Assembly: GCF_943846705.1 (NCBI RefSeq)
Contig: NZ_OX044366.1
Span: 3,472,001 to 3,536,000, forward strand
Reading direction: 5' to 3'
Length of the DNA stretch: 64,000 nt
From: an uncultured Pseudomonas sp.
GTDB lineage: Bacteria > Pseudomonadota > Gammaproteobacteria > Pseudomonadales > Pseudomonadaceae
Shown here: in pieces, positions 45,870 to 53,554 of the stretch
How positions within the stretch are numbered: the first letter of the stretch is position 1
Layout of the letters: every line of letters starts with the position of its first letter
The notes under the pieces: generated by a model
What the model was told of the DNA's origin: nothing
The model's database searches: none
What the model saw: the letters and a program-made list of their open reading frames with translations, nothing else
Made by a program: the position numbers and the translations under genes

Positions 45870-47477
45870 ATGGCCATCCTGCACACCCAGATCAACACTC
45901 GTTCACCGGAGTTCGCTGCCAATAGTGCGGCGATGCTTGCCCAGGTCAACGACCTGCGCGCCCTGCTCGCCCGCGTGCATGAGGGCGGCGGGAGCAAGGC
46001 CCAAGAACGCCACACCTCACGGGGTAAGTTATTGCCGCGTGAGCGGATCAACCGCCTGCTGGATATCGGCTCGCCCTTCCTCGAAATTGGCCAGCTGGCT
46101 GCCTATGAAGTGTATGGCGAAGACGTGCCAGCGGCCGGCGTGGTCGCCGGTATCGGCCGGGTCGAAGGCGTCGAATGCATGATCGTGGCCAACGACGCCA
46201 CGGTCAAAGGCGGTAGCTACTACCCGCTAACCGTGAAAAAGCACCTGCGCGCGCAGACCATCGCCCAGCAGAATCGCCTGCCGTGCATCTATCTGGTGGA
46301 TTCGGGCGGTGCCAACCTGCCGCGTCAGGATGAAGTGTTCCCGGACCGCGAGCACTTCGGGCGGATCTTCTTCAACCAAGCCAACATGAGTGCCATGGGC
46401 ATCCCGCAGATCGCCGTGGTCATGGGCTCTTGCACTGCGGGCGGCGCTTATGTGCCGGCCATGGCTGATGAAGCGATCATGGTGCGTAATCAGGCGACCA
46501 TCTTCCTCGCCGGCCCGCCGTTGGTGAAAGCCGCCACCGGTGAAGTGGTCAGCGCCGAAGAGCTTGGCGGCGCCGATGTGCATTGCAAAACCTCGGGGGT
46601 AGCCGATCATTACGCCGACAACGATGAGCACGCCCTGGCCCTGGCCCGGCGCAGCATCAGCAATTTGAACTGGCGCAAGCTCGGCGTGCTCAACAACCGC
46701 GCGCCGATCAACCCGCTGTACAGCAGCGATGAGCTGTACGGGGTGATCCCGGCAGACGCCAAGCAGCCGTTCGATGTGCGTGAGGTGATCACCCGTACCG
46801 TCGATGGCAGCGTATTCGATGAGTTCAAGGCGCTGTTCGGTGCGACTTTGGTGTGCGGCTTTGCGCATATCCACGGCTATCCGGTGGCAATCCTCGCCAA
46901 TAATGGGATTTTGTTTGCCGAATCCGCACAGAAAGGCGCGCACTTTATCGAGTTAGCCTGCCAGCGCGGTATTCCACTGGTGTTCCTGCAGAACATCACC
47001 GGCTTTATGGTTGGGCAGAAGTACGAAGCCGGCGGTATCGCCAAGCACGGTGCCAAGCTGGTCAACGCCGTGGCCTGCGCCAAGGTGCCGAAATTTACCG
47101 TGATCATCGGTGGCAGCTTCGGCGCCGGTAACTACGGCATGTGTGGCCGCGCCTTTGAGCCACGCTTCCTGTGGATGTGGCCAAACGCGCGGATCGGCGT
47201 GATGGGCGCCGAACAGGCCGCCGGCGTACTGGTACAGGTCAAACACGAGCAGGCGGCGCGAGCTGGGCAGAGTTTTTCCGCCGACGATGAGGCGGCGCTC
47301 AAGCAGCCGATCCTCGAACAGTACGAGCGCCAGGGCCACCCCTACTACTCCAGCGCCCGGCTGTGGGACGACGGCGTCATCGACCCCGCGCAAACCCGCG
47401 ATGTACTGGGCTTGGCGCTGTCTGCCAGCCTCAACGCACCGATCGAGCCGACCACCTTTGGCGTGTTCCGCATGTGA
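45870..47477 (+). CDS. liuB: methylcrotonyl-CoA carboxylase, carboxyltransferase (beta) subunit
   Basis: 535 residues, two crotonase-like carboxyltransferase halves. Motifs include RGKLLPRERI near the N-terminus, the acyl-CoA binding region YLVDSGGANLPRQDEVFPD, GSCTAGGAYVPAMADE, and in the second half NITGFMVGQKYEAGGIAKHGAK and GGSFGAGNYGMCGRAF. With the biotin-bearing LiuD subunit it carboxylates 3-methylcrotonyl-CoA to 3-methylglutaconyl-CoA. GGAG precedes the ATG. It sits between liuA and liuC, and a short hairpin repeat follows. Confidence 0.96.
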   Translation: MAILHTQINTRSPEFAANSAAMLAQVNDLRALLARVHEGGGSKAQERHTSRGKLLPRERINRLLDIGSPFLEIGQLAAYEVYGEDVPAAGVVAGIGRVEGVECMIVANDATVKGGSYYPLTVKKHLRAQTIAQQNRLPCIYLVDSGGANLPRQDEVFPDREHFGRIFFNQANMSAMGIPQIAVVMGSCTAGGAYVPAMADEAIMVRNQATIFLAGPPLVKAATGEVVSAEELGGADVHCKTSGVADHYADNDEHALALARRSISNLNWRKLGVLNNRAPINPLYSSDELYGVIPADAKQPFDVREVITRTVDGSVFDEFKALFGATLVCGFAHIHGYPVAILANNGILFAESAQKGAHFIELACQRGIPLVFLQNITGFMVGQKYEAGGIAKHGAKLVNAVACAKVPKFTVIIGGSFGAGNYGMCGRAFEPRFLWMWPNARIGVMGAEQAAGVLVQVKHEQAARAGQSFSADDEAALKQPILEQYERQGHPYYSSARLWDDGVIDPAQTRDVLGLALSASLNAPIEPTTFGVFRM

Positions 47478-47482
47478 TTCGC

Positions 47483-47504
47483 GGGAGGGGCTTTAGCCCC
47501 TCCC
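47483..47504. repeat. REP-like hairpin between liuB and liuC
   Basis: A perfect 10-bp stem (GGGAGGGGCT / AGCCCCTCCC) with a 2-base loop. Sequences of the form GGGAGGGGCTTTAGCCCC recur widely in Pseudomonas as REP elements. It may protect the liuRAB part of the message. Confidence 0.65.
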
Positions 47505-47536
47505 ACAGCGTTAACTAATTTTTCGAGTCGAACACC

Positions 47537-48328
47537 ATGACCGATTTCACCACCATCCAGCTCGAAACAGACCCACGCGGTTTCGCCACGCTTTGGCTCA
47601 ATCGCGCCGATAAAAACAACGCATTTAACGCGGAGATGATCCGCGAGCTGATTCTCGCCCTCGACGCGGTGAAGGCTGATAAATCCCTGCGTTTTCTGTT
47701 GCTACGCGGTCGTGGCAAGCACTTCTCCGCCGGCGCGGACCTGGCCTGGATGCAGTACGCGGCGACGCTGGACTACAACGCCAACCTGGCCGACTCGCGT
47801 GAGCTGGCCGAACTGATGCACAACCTCTATCAGCTAAAAATCCCGAGCCTAGCCGTGGTCCAAGGTGCGGCCTTCGGCGGCGCGCTGGGCCTGATCAGCT
47901 GCTGTGACATGGCCATCGGCGCAACAGATGCGCAGCTGTGCCTGTCGGAAGTGCGCATCGGCCTGGCGCCGGCGGTGATCAGCCCCTTCGTCGTGCAAGC
48001 CATCGGCGAGCGTGCGGCGCGCCGTTACGCCCTAACAGCCGAGCGCTTTAGCGGTGAGCGCGCACAAGAGTTGGGCTTATTTGCCGAGAGCTATCCGGCT
48101 CGCGAATTAGACGCTCAAGTAGAAAGCTGGATCAGCACCCTGTTGCTCAACAGCCCGCAAGCCATGCAAGCCAGCAAAGACCTGCTGCGCGAAGTCGGCA
48201 GCGGCGTACTGACCCCGGCCCTGCGCCGCTACACCGAGAACGCCATCGCCCGCATCCGCGTCAGCCCAGAAGGTCAGGAAGGCCTGCGTGCCTTCCTAGA
48301 TAAACGTAAGCCGAGCTGGCAGGAGTAA
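47537..48328 (+). CDS. liuC: 3-methylglutaconyl-CoA hydratase
   Basis: 263 residues, enoyl-CoA hydratase/isomerase fold. The oxyanion-hole motifs are HFSAGADLAWM and GAAFGGALGLISCCDMAI; the catalytic-Glu region is LSEVRIGLAPAVISP. It hydrates 3-methylglutaconyl-CoA to HMG-CoA. The C-terminus is LDKRKPSWQE; a near copy of this end reappears in the following mini-ORF. Its TAA overlaps an ATG (TAATG) that starts that mini-ORF. Confidence 0.95.
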   Translation: MTDFTTIQLETDPRGFATLWLNRADKNNAFNAEMIRELILALDAVKADKSLRFLLLRGRGKHFSAGADLAWMQYAATLDYNANLADSRELAELMHNLYQLKIPSLAVVQGAAFGGALGLISCCDMAIGATDAQLCLSEVRIGLAPAVISPFVVQAIGERAARRYALTAERFSGERAQELGLFAESYPARELDAQVESWISTLLLNSPQAMQASKDLLREVGSGVLTPALRRYTENAIARIRVSPEGQEGLRAFLDKRKPSWQE

Positions 48329-48426
48329 TGACCATGATCATCGTCCTTGAAGCAGTGGTTGCACACGCCCTGCGCAGCCACCGGCTCGACAAACGTAAAC
48401 CCGCCTGGCAGGAGCCATCCGCATGA
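48328..48426 (+). CDS. 32-residue mini-ORF echoing the liuC C-terminus
   Basis: It starts at the ATG in the TAATG that ends liuC (with a second ATG two codons on) and stops in the ATGA that starts liuD, so it could be translated by coupling at both ends. Its last part reads LDKRKPAWQE, matching nine of ten residues at the end of LiuC. Over those 30 bases there are six differences, four of them synonymous. The N-terminal half (MTMIIVLEAVVAHALRS) is hydrophobic. It may be the tail of a lost duplicated hydratase, or a retained small protein. Confidence 0.45.
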   Translation: MTMIIVLEAVVAHALRSHRLDKRKPAWQEPSA

Positions 48427-50381
48427 GCCTGAAAACTATCGACACCCTGCTGGTGGCCAACCGCGGCGAAATCGCCTGCCGCGTGATGCACACGGCCAAG
48501 GCCATGGGCATTCGTACGGTGGCGGTGCACAGCGCCATCGACCAGAACGCCCGCCATGTGCGCGAAGCCGATGTGGCGGTGAACCTGGGCGGCGCCAAGC
48601 CGGCGGACAGTTACCTGCTGGTGGATAAGCTAATTGCTGCGGCCCAGGCCAGCGGCGCGCAGGCGATTCACCCGGGCTATGGCTTTCTCTCGGAAAACGC
48701 CGGCTTTGCCCGTGCGATAGAGGCGGGTGGGCTGATCTTCCTCGGCCCACCCGCCTCGGCCATCGACGCCATGGGCAGCAAATCCGCCGCCAAGGCGCTG
48801 ATGGAGGCCGCCGGCGTACCGCTGGTGCCGGGCTATCACGGCGAAGCGCAAGATGCGCAAACCTTTTGTGACGCGGCCGCGCAGATCGGCTACCCGGTAC
48901 TGCTCAAGGCCACTGCCGGTGGCGGCGGCAAGGGCATGAAGGTGGTTGAACGTGAAAGCGAACTGGCCGAAGCCCTGGCCTCGGCGCAGCGCGAGGCGCA
49001 GTCATCGTTTGGCGACTCGCGCATGTTGGTTGAAAAATACGTACTCAAGCCGCGCCATGTGGAAATCCAGGTATTCGCCGACAGTCACGGCAACTGCCTG
49101 TACCTGAACGAGCGCGACTGCTCGATCCAGCGCCGCCACCAGAAAGTGGTCGAAGAAGCGCCAGCACCGGGGCTGACGCCCGAACTGCGCCGCGCCATGG
49201 GCGAAGCCGCAGTAAACGCCGCGCAAGCCATCGGCTATGTTGGCGCTGGTACCGTGGAGTTCCTGCTGGATGAGCGCGGTGAGTTCTTCTTTATGGAGAT
49301 GAACACCCGCCTGCAGGTCGAGCACCCGGTGACCGAGTTGATCACCGGCCTCGACCTTGTTGCTTGGCAAATCCGCGTAGCCCGAGGCGAAGCGCTGCCT
49401 ATCAGCCAAGAGCAGGTGCCGCTGATCGGCCACGCCATCGAAGTGCGACTGTACGCCGAAGACCCGGATAACGACTTTCTCCCGGCTACCGGCACCCTGG
49501 CGCTGTACCGCGAAGCGGCAACTGGCCCCGGTCGGCGCGTCGACAGCGGCGTGAGTGAGGGCGATGAGGTCTCGCCCTTTTACGACCCCATGCTCGGCAA
49601 GCTGATCGCCTGGGGCGAAAACCGCGAAGAGGCGCGCCTGCGTCTGCTGGCCATGCTCAAGGAAACCTGCGTCGGCGGGGTTAAGACCAACCTGGCATTC
49701 CTCACCCGTGTGCTGGCGCATCCAGCCTTTGCCGCTGCCGAACTGGACACCGGGTTTATCCCGCGTCATGAAGCGCTACTGCTGCCACCGGTTAGCGAGC
49801 TGCCCGCCGAATTCTGGCAACTGGCTGCCGAAGCCTTTGTGCAGAGCCAAGCGCCGCAGCCGCGCCATGACGACTATCACTCGCCGTGGGCCACTAACAA
49901 TGGCCTGCGCCTGGGCTTACCGGCAGAAACCGACCTGCACCTGAGCTGTCTGGGCGAGCGGCAGGTGGTCCGCCTGCGCCAGGCGGCCGCCTCTGCAGTG
50001 CAGTTGCACGGCGAAAGCTTGTCCGTCGAGCGTGATGGTGTGCGCCAGCAACATCAGGCGATCCGTCGCGGCGATACCCTGTACCTGCACTACGCCGGCG
50101 AATTGCGCAGCGTTCAGCGTTTCGACCCCATCGCAGAGGTCGAAGCCAGTCATCAGCACCACGACGGCCTGACGGCACCGATGAACGGCAGTATCGTACG
50201 CGTGCTGGTCGAGGCCGGCCAGCAGGTCGAAGCGGGTACGGCGCTGGTGGTGTTGGAGGCAATGAAAATGGAACACAGCATCCGCGCCGCCCATGCCGGG
50301 ACGATCAAGGCGCTGTACTGCAACGAAGGCGAGATGGTCAGCGAAGGTGCAGTGCTGGTGGAGCTGGAGGATGCCCTTTGA
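48423..50381 (+). CDS. liuD: methylcrotonyl-CoA carboxylase, biotin-carrying (alpha) subunit
   Basis: 652 residues. Biotin carboxylase domain about 1-450 (LLVANRGEIACRVM, the ATP-grasp loop KATAGGGGKGMK, LNERDCSIQRRHQKVVEEAP, EMNTRLQVEHPVTE), a linker domain, and a C-terminal biotinyl domain (about 575-652) with biotinylated Lys615 in EAMKMEHS. It carboxylates biotin with bicarbonate and ATP; LiuB then transfers the carboxyl group. Its ATG overlaps the stop of the mini-ORF. Its stop lies within an inverted copy of the 31-base repeat. Confidence 0.97.
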   Translation: MSLKTIDTLLVANRGEIACRVMHTAKAMGIRTVAVHSAIDQNARHVREADVAVNLGGAKPADSYLLVDKLIAAAQASGAQAIHPGYGFLSENAGFARAIEAGGLIFLGPPASAIDAMGSKSAAKALMEAAGVPLVPGYHGEAQDAQTFCDAAAQIGYPVLLKATAGGGGKGMKVVERESELAEALASAQREAQSSFGDSRMLVEKYVLKPRHVEIQVFADSHGNCLYLNERDCSIQRRHQKVVEEAPAPGLTPELRRAMGEAAVNAAQAIGYVGAGTVEFLLDERGEFFFMEMNTRLQVEHPVTELITGLDLVAWQIRVARGEALPISQEQVPLIGHAIEVRLYAEDPDNDFLPATGTLALYREAATGPGRRVDSGVSEGDEVSPFYDPMLGKLIAWGENREEARLRLLAMLKETCVGGVKTNLAFLTRVLAHPAFAAAELDTGFIPRHEALLLPPVSELPAEFWQLAAEAFVQSQAPQPRHDDYHSPWATNNGLRLGLPAETDLHLSCLGERQVVRLRQAAASAVQLHGESLSVERDGVRQQHQAIRRGDTLYLHYAGELRSVQRFDPIAEVEASHQHHDGLTAPMNGSIVRVLVEAGQQVEAGTALVVLEAMKMEHSIRAAHAGTIKALYCNEGEMVSEGAVLVELEDAL

Positions 50382-50410
50382 TGGGCATCGCGCTGCTCAA
50401 CCCAGCCTAC
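50380..50410 (-). repeat. 31-base dispersed repeat, copy B (inverted)
   Basis: Read minus, it begins GTAGGCTGGGTTGAGC and ends GCCCATC. It overlaps the liuD stop codon and faces copy C at 50514, giving an inverted pair about 100 bases apart. Confidence 0.7.
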
Positions 50411-50472
50411 CGATTGAGCAACCGTCAACACTGCAAGTTTTTTGCGCCTGGTCGTGACTAACGAATAAGCAC

Positions 50473-50497
50473 AGGTCTCGGCCAAGACCACTCCCAC
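50473..50497 (-). repeat. REP-like element between liuD and liuE
   Basis: Read minus, it starts GTGGGAGTGGTCTTGGCC and ends GAGACCT, and can fold through GGTCT/AGACC. The GTGGGAG head is typical of Pseudomonas REP sequences. It lies between two facing copies of the 31-base repeat. Confidence 0.55.
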
Positions 50498-50513
50498 AAA
50501 CAATTACCGCGAC

Positions 50514-50544
50514 GTAGGATGGGTTGAGTGCAGCGATACCCATC
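50514..50544 (+). repeat. 31-base dispersed repeat, copy C
   Basis: It begins GTAGGATGGGTTGAGT and ends ACCCATC, just upstream of the liuE ribosome binding site. Copy A at 45807 has the same orientation. Confidence 0.75.
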
Positions 50545-50565
50545 AATATGCGCAACGAGGCCCCC

Positions 50566-51474
50566 ATGAACCTACCCAACCAAGTGCGCCTGGTCGAAGT
50601 CGGCCCGCGCGACGGCTTGCAGAACGAGAAACAACCGATCAGCGTGGCTGACAAGGTGCGCTTGGTTGATGACCTGTCCGCCACCGGGCTGGGCTATATC
50701 GAAGTGGGCAGTTTCGTCTCGCCAAAGTGGGTGCCGCAGATGGCCGGCAGTGCCGAGGTGTTTGCGCAGATCCAGCAGCAGCCTGGCGTCACCTACGCCG
50801 CCCTCGCCCCCAACCTGCGTGGTTTTGAGGCCGCACTGCAGGCTGGAGTGAAAGAAGTGGCGGTGTTCGCCGCCGCCTCTGAAGCCTTCTCGCAAAAGAA
50901 CATCAACTGCTCAATAGCCGAAAGCCTTGAACGCTTCGTGCCGCTGATGACGGCTGCCAAGCAGCACGATGTGCGCGTGCGCGGCTATGTCTCCTGCGTG
51001 CTGGGCTGCCCGTACGATGGCAATGTGGCGCCCGAGCAGGTCGCCAGCGTAGCGCGTGAGCTCTACGCCATGGGCTGCTACGAGGTGTCGCTGGGCGACA
51101 CCATTGGCGCCGGCACTGCCGGCGCAACCCGTCACTTATTCAACGTGGTCGGCCGCGAGGTACCCCGAAACTTGCTGGCCGGGCACTTCCATGACACCTA
51201 TGGCCAGGCCCTGAGCAACATCTACGCCAGCCTGCTCGAAGGCATCAGCGTGTTCGACAGCTCGGTCGCGGGCCTGGGCGGCTGCCCTTATGCCAAAGGT
51301 GCCACCGGCAATGTGGCCACAGAAGATGTGCTGTACCTGCTTAACGGCCTGTGCATCGACACCGGCATTGATATGGATAAACTGATCAACGCCGGCCAGC
51401 GCATCTGTACGGTGCTGAACAAAGCCAATGGCTCGCGGGTGGCTCGCGCCACTTTGGCCAGCCAGCACCGTTGA
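50566..51474 (+). CDS. liuE: hydroxymethylglutaryl-CoA lyase
   Basis: 302 residues from the ATG at 50566, which has ACGAGG upstream; the frame is open to 50524, but that part is repeat DNA. The DRE-TIM metallolyase fold shows EVGPRDGLQNE (catalytic Arg/Asp), EVGSFVSPKWVPQM, the metal-ligand HFHDTYGQAL and the signature GLGGCPYAKGATGN with the active-site Cys. It splits HMG-CoA into acetyl-CoA and acetoacetate, ending leucine catabolism. Acetoacetate can then be used by the acetoacetyl-CoA synthetase encoded 9.5 kb downstream. Confidence 0.96.
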   Translation: MNLPNQVRLVEVGPRDGLQNEKQPISVADKVRLVDDLSATGLGYIEVGSFVSPKWVPQMAGSAEVFAQIQQQPGVTYAALAPNLRGFEAALQAGVKEVAVFAAASEAFSQKNINCSIAESLERFVPLMTAAKQHDVRVRGYVSCVLGCPYDGNVAPEQVASVARELYAMGCYEVSLGDTIGAGTAGATRHLFNVVGREVPRNLLAGHFHDTYGQALSNIYASLLEGISVFDSSVAGLGGCPYAKGATGNVATEDVLYLLNGLCIDTGIDMDKLINAGQRICTVLNKANGSRVARATLASQHR

Positions 51475-51512
51475 GCGCGAGCAGCTTTCCCGGCCTGCGT
51501 TGCAACCCGCAT

Positions 51513-51530
51513 CCAGAAATCTGGACGAGC
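51513..51530 (+). promoter_or_regulatory. enhancer-type palindrome (UAS 1) upstream of the TRAP operon
   Basis: TCCAGAAATCTGGACGAG contains the palindrome TCCAGA-AA-TCTGGA, 122 bases before the -24 box of the TRAP promoter. Seventeen of its 18 bases recur at 56520-56537 before the porin promoter. This is the expected place for an enhancer-binding-protein site. Confidence 0.65.
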
Positions 51531-51652
51531 AAGTCTATATTGCTGGACACAACCAGCGATGGCTTAGACTGAAAGGTCCAAATTTTCAGAAAACCCCATT
51601 TAGCCGACCCAGGCCAATAAATAAGCTATTGTTTTATATAGCAATTTATAAC

Positions 51653-51668
51653 TGGCATGGAAATCGCT
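51653..51668 (+). promoter_or_regulatory. sigma-54 promoter of the TRAP transporter operon
   Basis: TGGCATG-N4-TCGCT has the invariant GG (51654-51655) and GC (51666-51667) twelve bases apart and fits TGGCACG-N4-TTGCW closely. Transcription should start near 51679, about 95 bases before the dctP ATG. Confidence 0.75.
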
Positions 51669-51754
51669 TTACAACACAAGCTGACCGCTAGCGCCAGATG
51701 TCATTACCGCAGTTGAAGGCGCCGTCTCACTTAGTCAGTGTTCAAAAAAAATAC

Positions 51755-51762
51755 AATAAAAA
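51755..51762 (+). promoter_or_regulatory. possible Hfq/Crc A-rich site before the TRAP dctP
   Basis: AATAAAAA directly abuts the GGA of the ribosome binding site. It fits the AANAANAA motif of catabolite repression; the surrounding leader is A-rich. Confidence 0.35.
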
Positions 51763-51773
51763 GGAACTCCAGC

Positions 51774-52859
51774 ATGTCTACAAAGCAACAGCTATCACGC
51801 CTAACCCTAGGTATAACCGCAGCTGCGCTATTTGCCGGGAGCTTGCTGGCCAGTCCAGCAATGGCCGCTGAAAAGATTCGCTGGCAGGTACCGCTGGCCT
51901 TCCCTTCGCATCTGGTGGGCCTGGTAACCCCAGCCAAGCACTTGGGTGATTCGCTAAAAGCCATCTCCGACGGTGACATCCAGCTGCGCTACTACGAGCC
52001 AGGCGAGCTGGTACCTCCGTTCGAAATCATGAATGCGGTGAGCAGCGGCAAGTACCCAGCCGGTTATACCTGGGTCGGCTACGACCAAGGCAGTATCCCG
52101 GCACTGCCGCTCTACTCCGGTGCGCCCTTCAACCTCGAGCCGCCCGCCTACGTGGCTTGGTACTACCAGGGCGACGGCAAGAAGCTGCTGGAGGAAATTT
52201 ACGCCCCGCACAACATCCATCCGATGCTGTGCAGCATCATCGGCCCGGAAGGCGCGGGCTGGTTCGCCAAGCCGATTACAGAGCTGAAGGACTTCGACGG
52301 CCTGCGCATTCGCTTCGCCGGTATTGGCGGTAAGGTACTGGAGAAACTCGGCGCCTCAGTCACAATGATCCCCGGTGGCGAGATCTACCAGGCGCTAGAG
52401 CGCAAGACCATCGACGCCACAGAGTTCTCTCAGCCGGCGATCGACAAGATGCTCGGCCTCGACCAAATCATCAAGAATTACATCATGCCAGGATGGCATC
52501 AGACCCTGACCACCTCACACCTACTGGTCAACCAAGACGTGTGGGACAAGCTTAAGCCGCAGAGCCGCGCGCTGATCGAGATGGGCTGCGAATCGGCGAC
52601 CCTCAAGGGCTTGGCTGAGAGCGAGTGGGCCCAGCCAACTGCTCTTGCCGAGTACCAGAAGGAGGGCGTGAAAGCTCAAGTTCTGCCTGAGCCCGTACTG
52701 CGTGAACTGCAGCGCGTAACCAACGAGGTGCTGGACGAAATGGCCGGCCAGGACGTCATGTTCAAGCGCGTGCTCACCAGCCAGCGCGAGTTCATGAAGC
52801 TGCACAGCACCTGGCATGGCATGGGTTACCTGCCACGGGACTTCCACCAGCACGACTGA
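51774..52859 (+). CDS. dctP: TRAP transporter substrate-binding protein (TakP/DctP7-like)
   Basis: 361 residues from the ATG at 51774 (AAAGGA upstream); an in-frame ATG at 51738 has no ribosome binding site. The signal peptide is about 1-31, ending AMA. Motifs include IRWQVPLAFPSHLVG, LEPPAYVAWYYQGDGKKLL, a substrate loop GLRIRFAGIGG, and GGEIYQALE...DATEFSQPAIDKMLGL. These fit the TakP-like group that binds monocarboxylate or 2-oxo acids more than the C4-dicarboxylate group. It is the first gene of a P-Q-M operon behind a sigma-54 promoter. A ketone-body or hydroxy-acid ligand is suggested by context only. Confidence 0.92.
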   Translation: MSTKQQLSRLTLGITAAALFAGSLLASPAMAAEKIRWQVPLAFPSHLVGLVTPAKHLGDSLKAISDGDIQLRYYEPGELVPPFEIMNAVSSGKYPAGYTWVGYDQGSIPALPLYSGAPFNLEPPAYVAWYYQGDGKKLLEEIYAPHNIHPMLCSIIGPEGAGWFAKPITELKDFDGLRIRFAGIGGKVLEKLGASVTMIPGGEIYQALERKTIDATEFSQPAIDKMLGLDQIIKNYIMPGWHQTLTTSHLLVNQDVWDKLKPQSRALIEMGCESATLKGLAESEWAQPTALAEYQKEGVKAQVLPEPVLRELQRVTNEVLDEMAGQDVMFKRVLTSQREFMKLHSTWHGMGYLPRDFHQHD

Positions 52860-52938
52860 TCACCCAGCCTGAACCTACACGGGCCCGGCCATGCCGAGGC
52901 CCGCTTCGTTTTTGCCTGATACGTGCGAGGTTTTCCCA

Positions 52939-53538
52939 ATGCAGCAACCTGCTTCAGCCGATGCGCAGGCCACAACTGACTTGCCAAAAAATCGCCTTTC
53001 CTTGCAACTAGACCGCTTTATCGTCGCCATCGGCCAAGCCAGTGCATGGCTATGGTTGGCTGTGCTGGTGGTGGTGCTGAGTAATGTGTTCAGCCGTTTC
53101 GTCCTGGCTCGCGGCTCCATCGCCTTGGAGGAGATGTCCTGGCACCTGTTCGGCGCCGCGATGATGCTGGCCCTGGCTTACGCAGTGGTGCGCGACGACC
53201 ATGTGCGCGTTGATGTGCTGCGAGAGAAGTTTTCCCTGCGCCTGCAAGCCAAGGTTGAGTTGGCGGGCATTGTCCTGCTGGCCCTACCAGTGATCGGCTT
53301 GATGATCGACACCATGATCCCCTATGCCTACACCGCTTTTGTTTACCAGGAGCATTCGCAGGCACCCAGCGGCTTGCCTTATCGCTTCCTGTTCAAGAGC
53401 GTACTGCCGCTAGGCCTGCTCTTGGTGTTCATTGCCCTGGTTTCGCGCGCCTCCCGCTGCAGCACCTTACTGCTGAACTTCCCCCGGGCCGTTCAAGTGC
53501 CCGACGATGACCGCAATGGCGGCCATTCGCACCCCTGA
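52939..53538 (+). CDS. dctQ: TRAP transporter small membrane subunit
   Basis: 199 residues with four hydrophobic segments (about 35-55, 70-90, 110-135, 150-170). The DctQ signature region WLWLAVLVVVLSNVFSRFVLARGSIALEEMSWHLFGAAMMLALAYAV is followed by DDHVRVDV, a constant DctQ motif. GCGAGG lies eight bases before the chosen ATG at 52939. It pairs with the large DctM subunit. It has a hydrophilic N-terminal tail of about 30 residues. Confidence 0.92.
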   Translation: MQQPASADAQATTDLPKNRLSLQLDRFIVAIGQASAWLWLAVLVVVLSNVFSRFVLARGSIALEEMSWHLFGAAMMLALAYAVVRDDHVRVDVLREKFSLRLQAKVELAGIVLLALPVIGLMIDTMIPYAYTAFVYQEHSQAPSGLPYRFLFKSVLPLGLLLVFIALVSRASRCSTLLLNFPRAVQVPDDDRNGGHSHP

Positions 53539-53554
53539 TCACGAGGTTGAAGTA

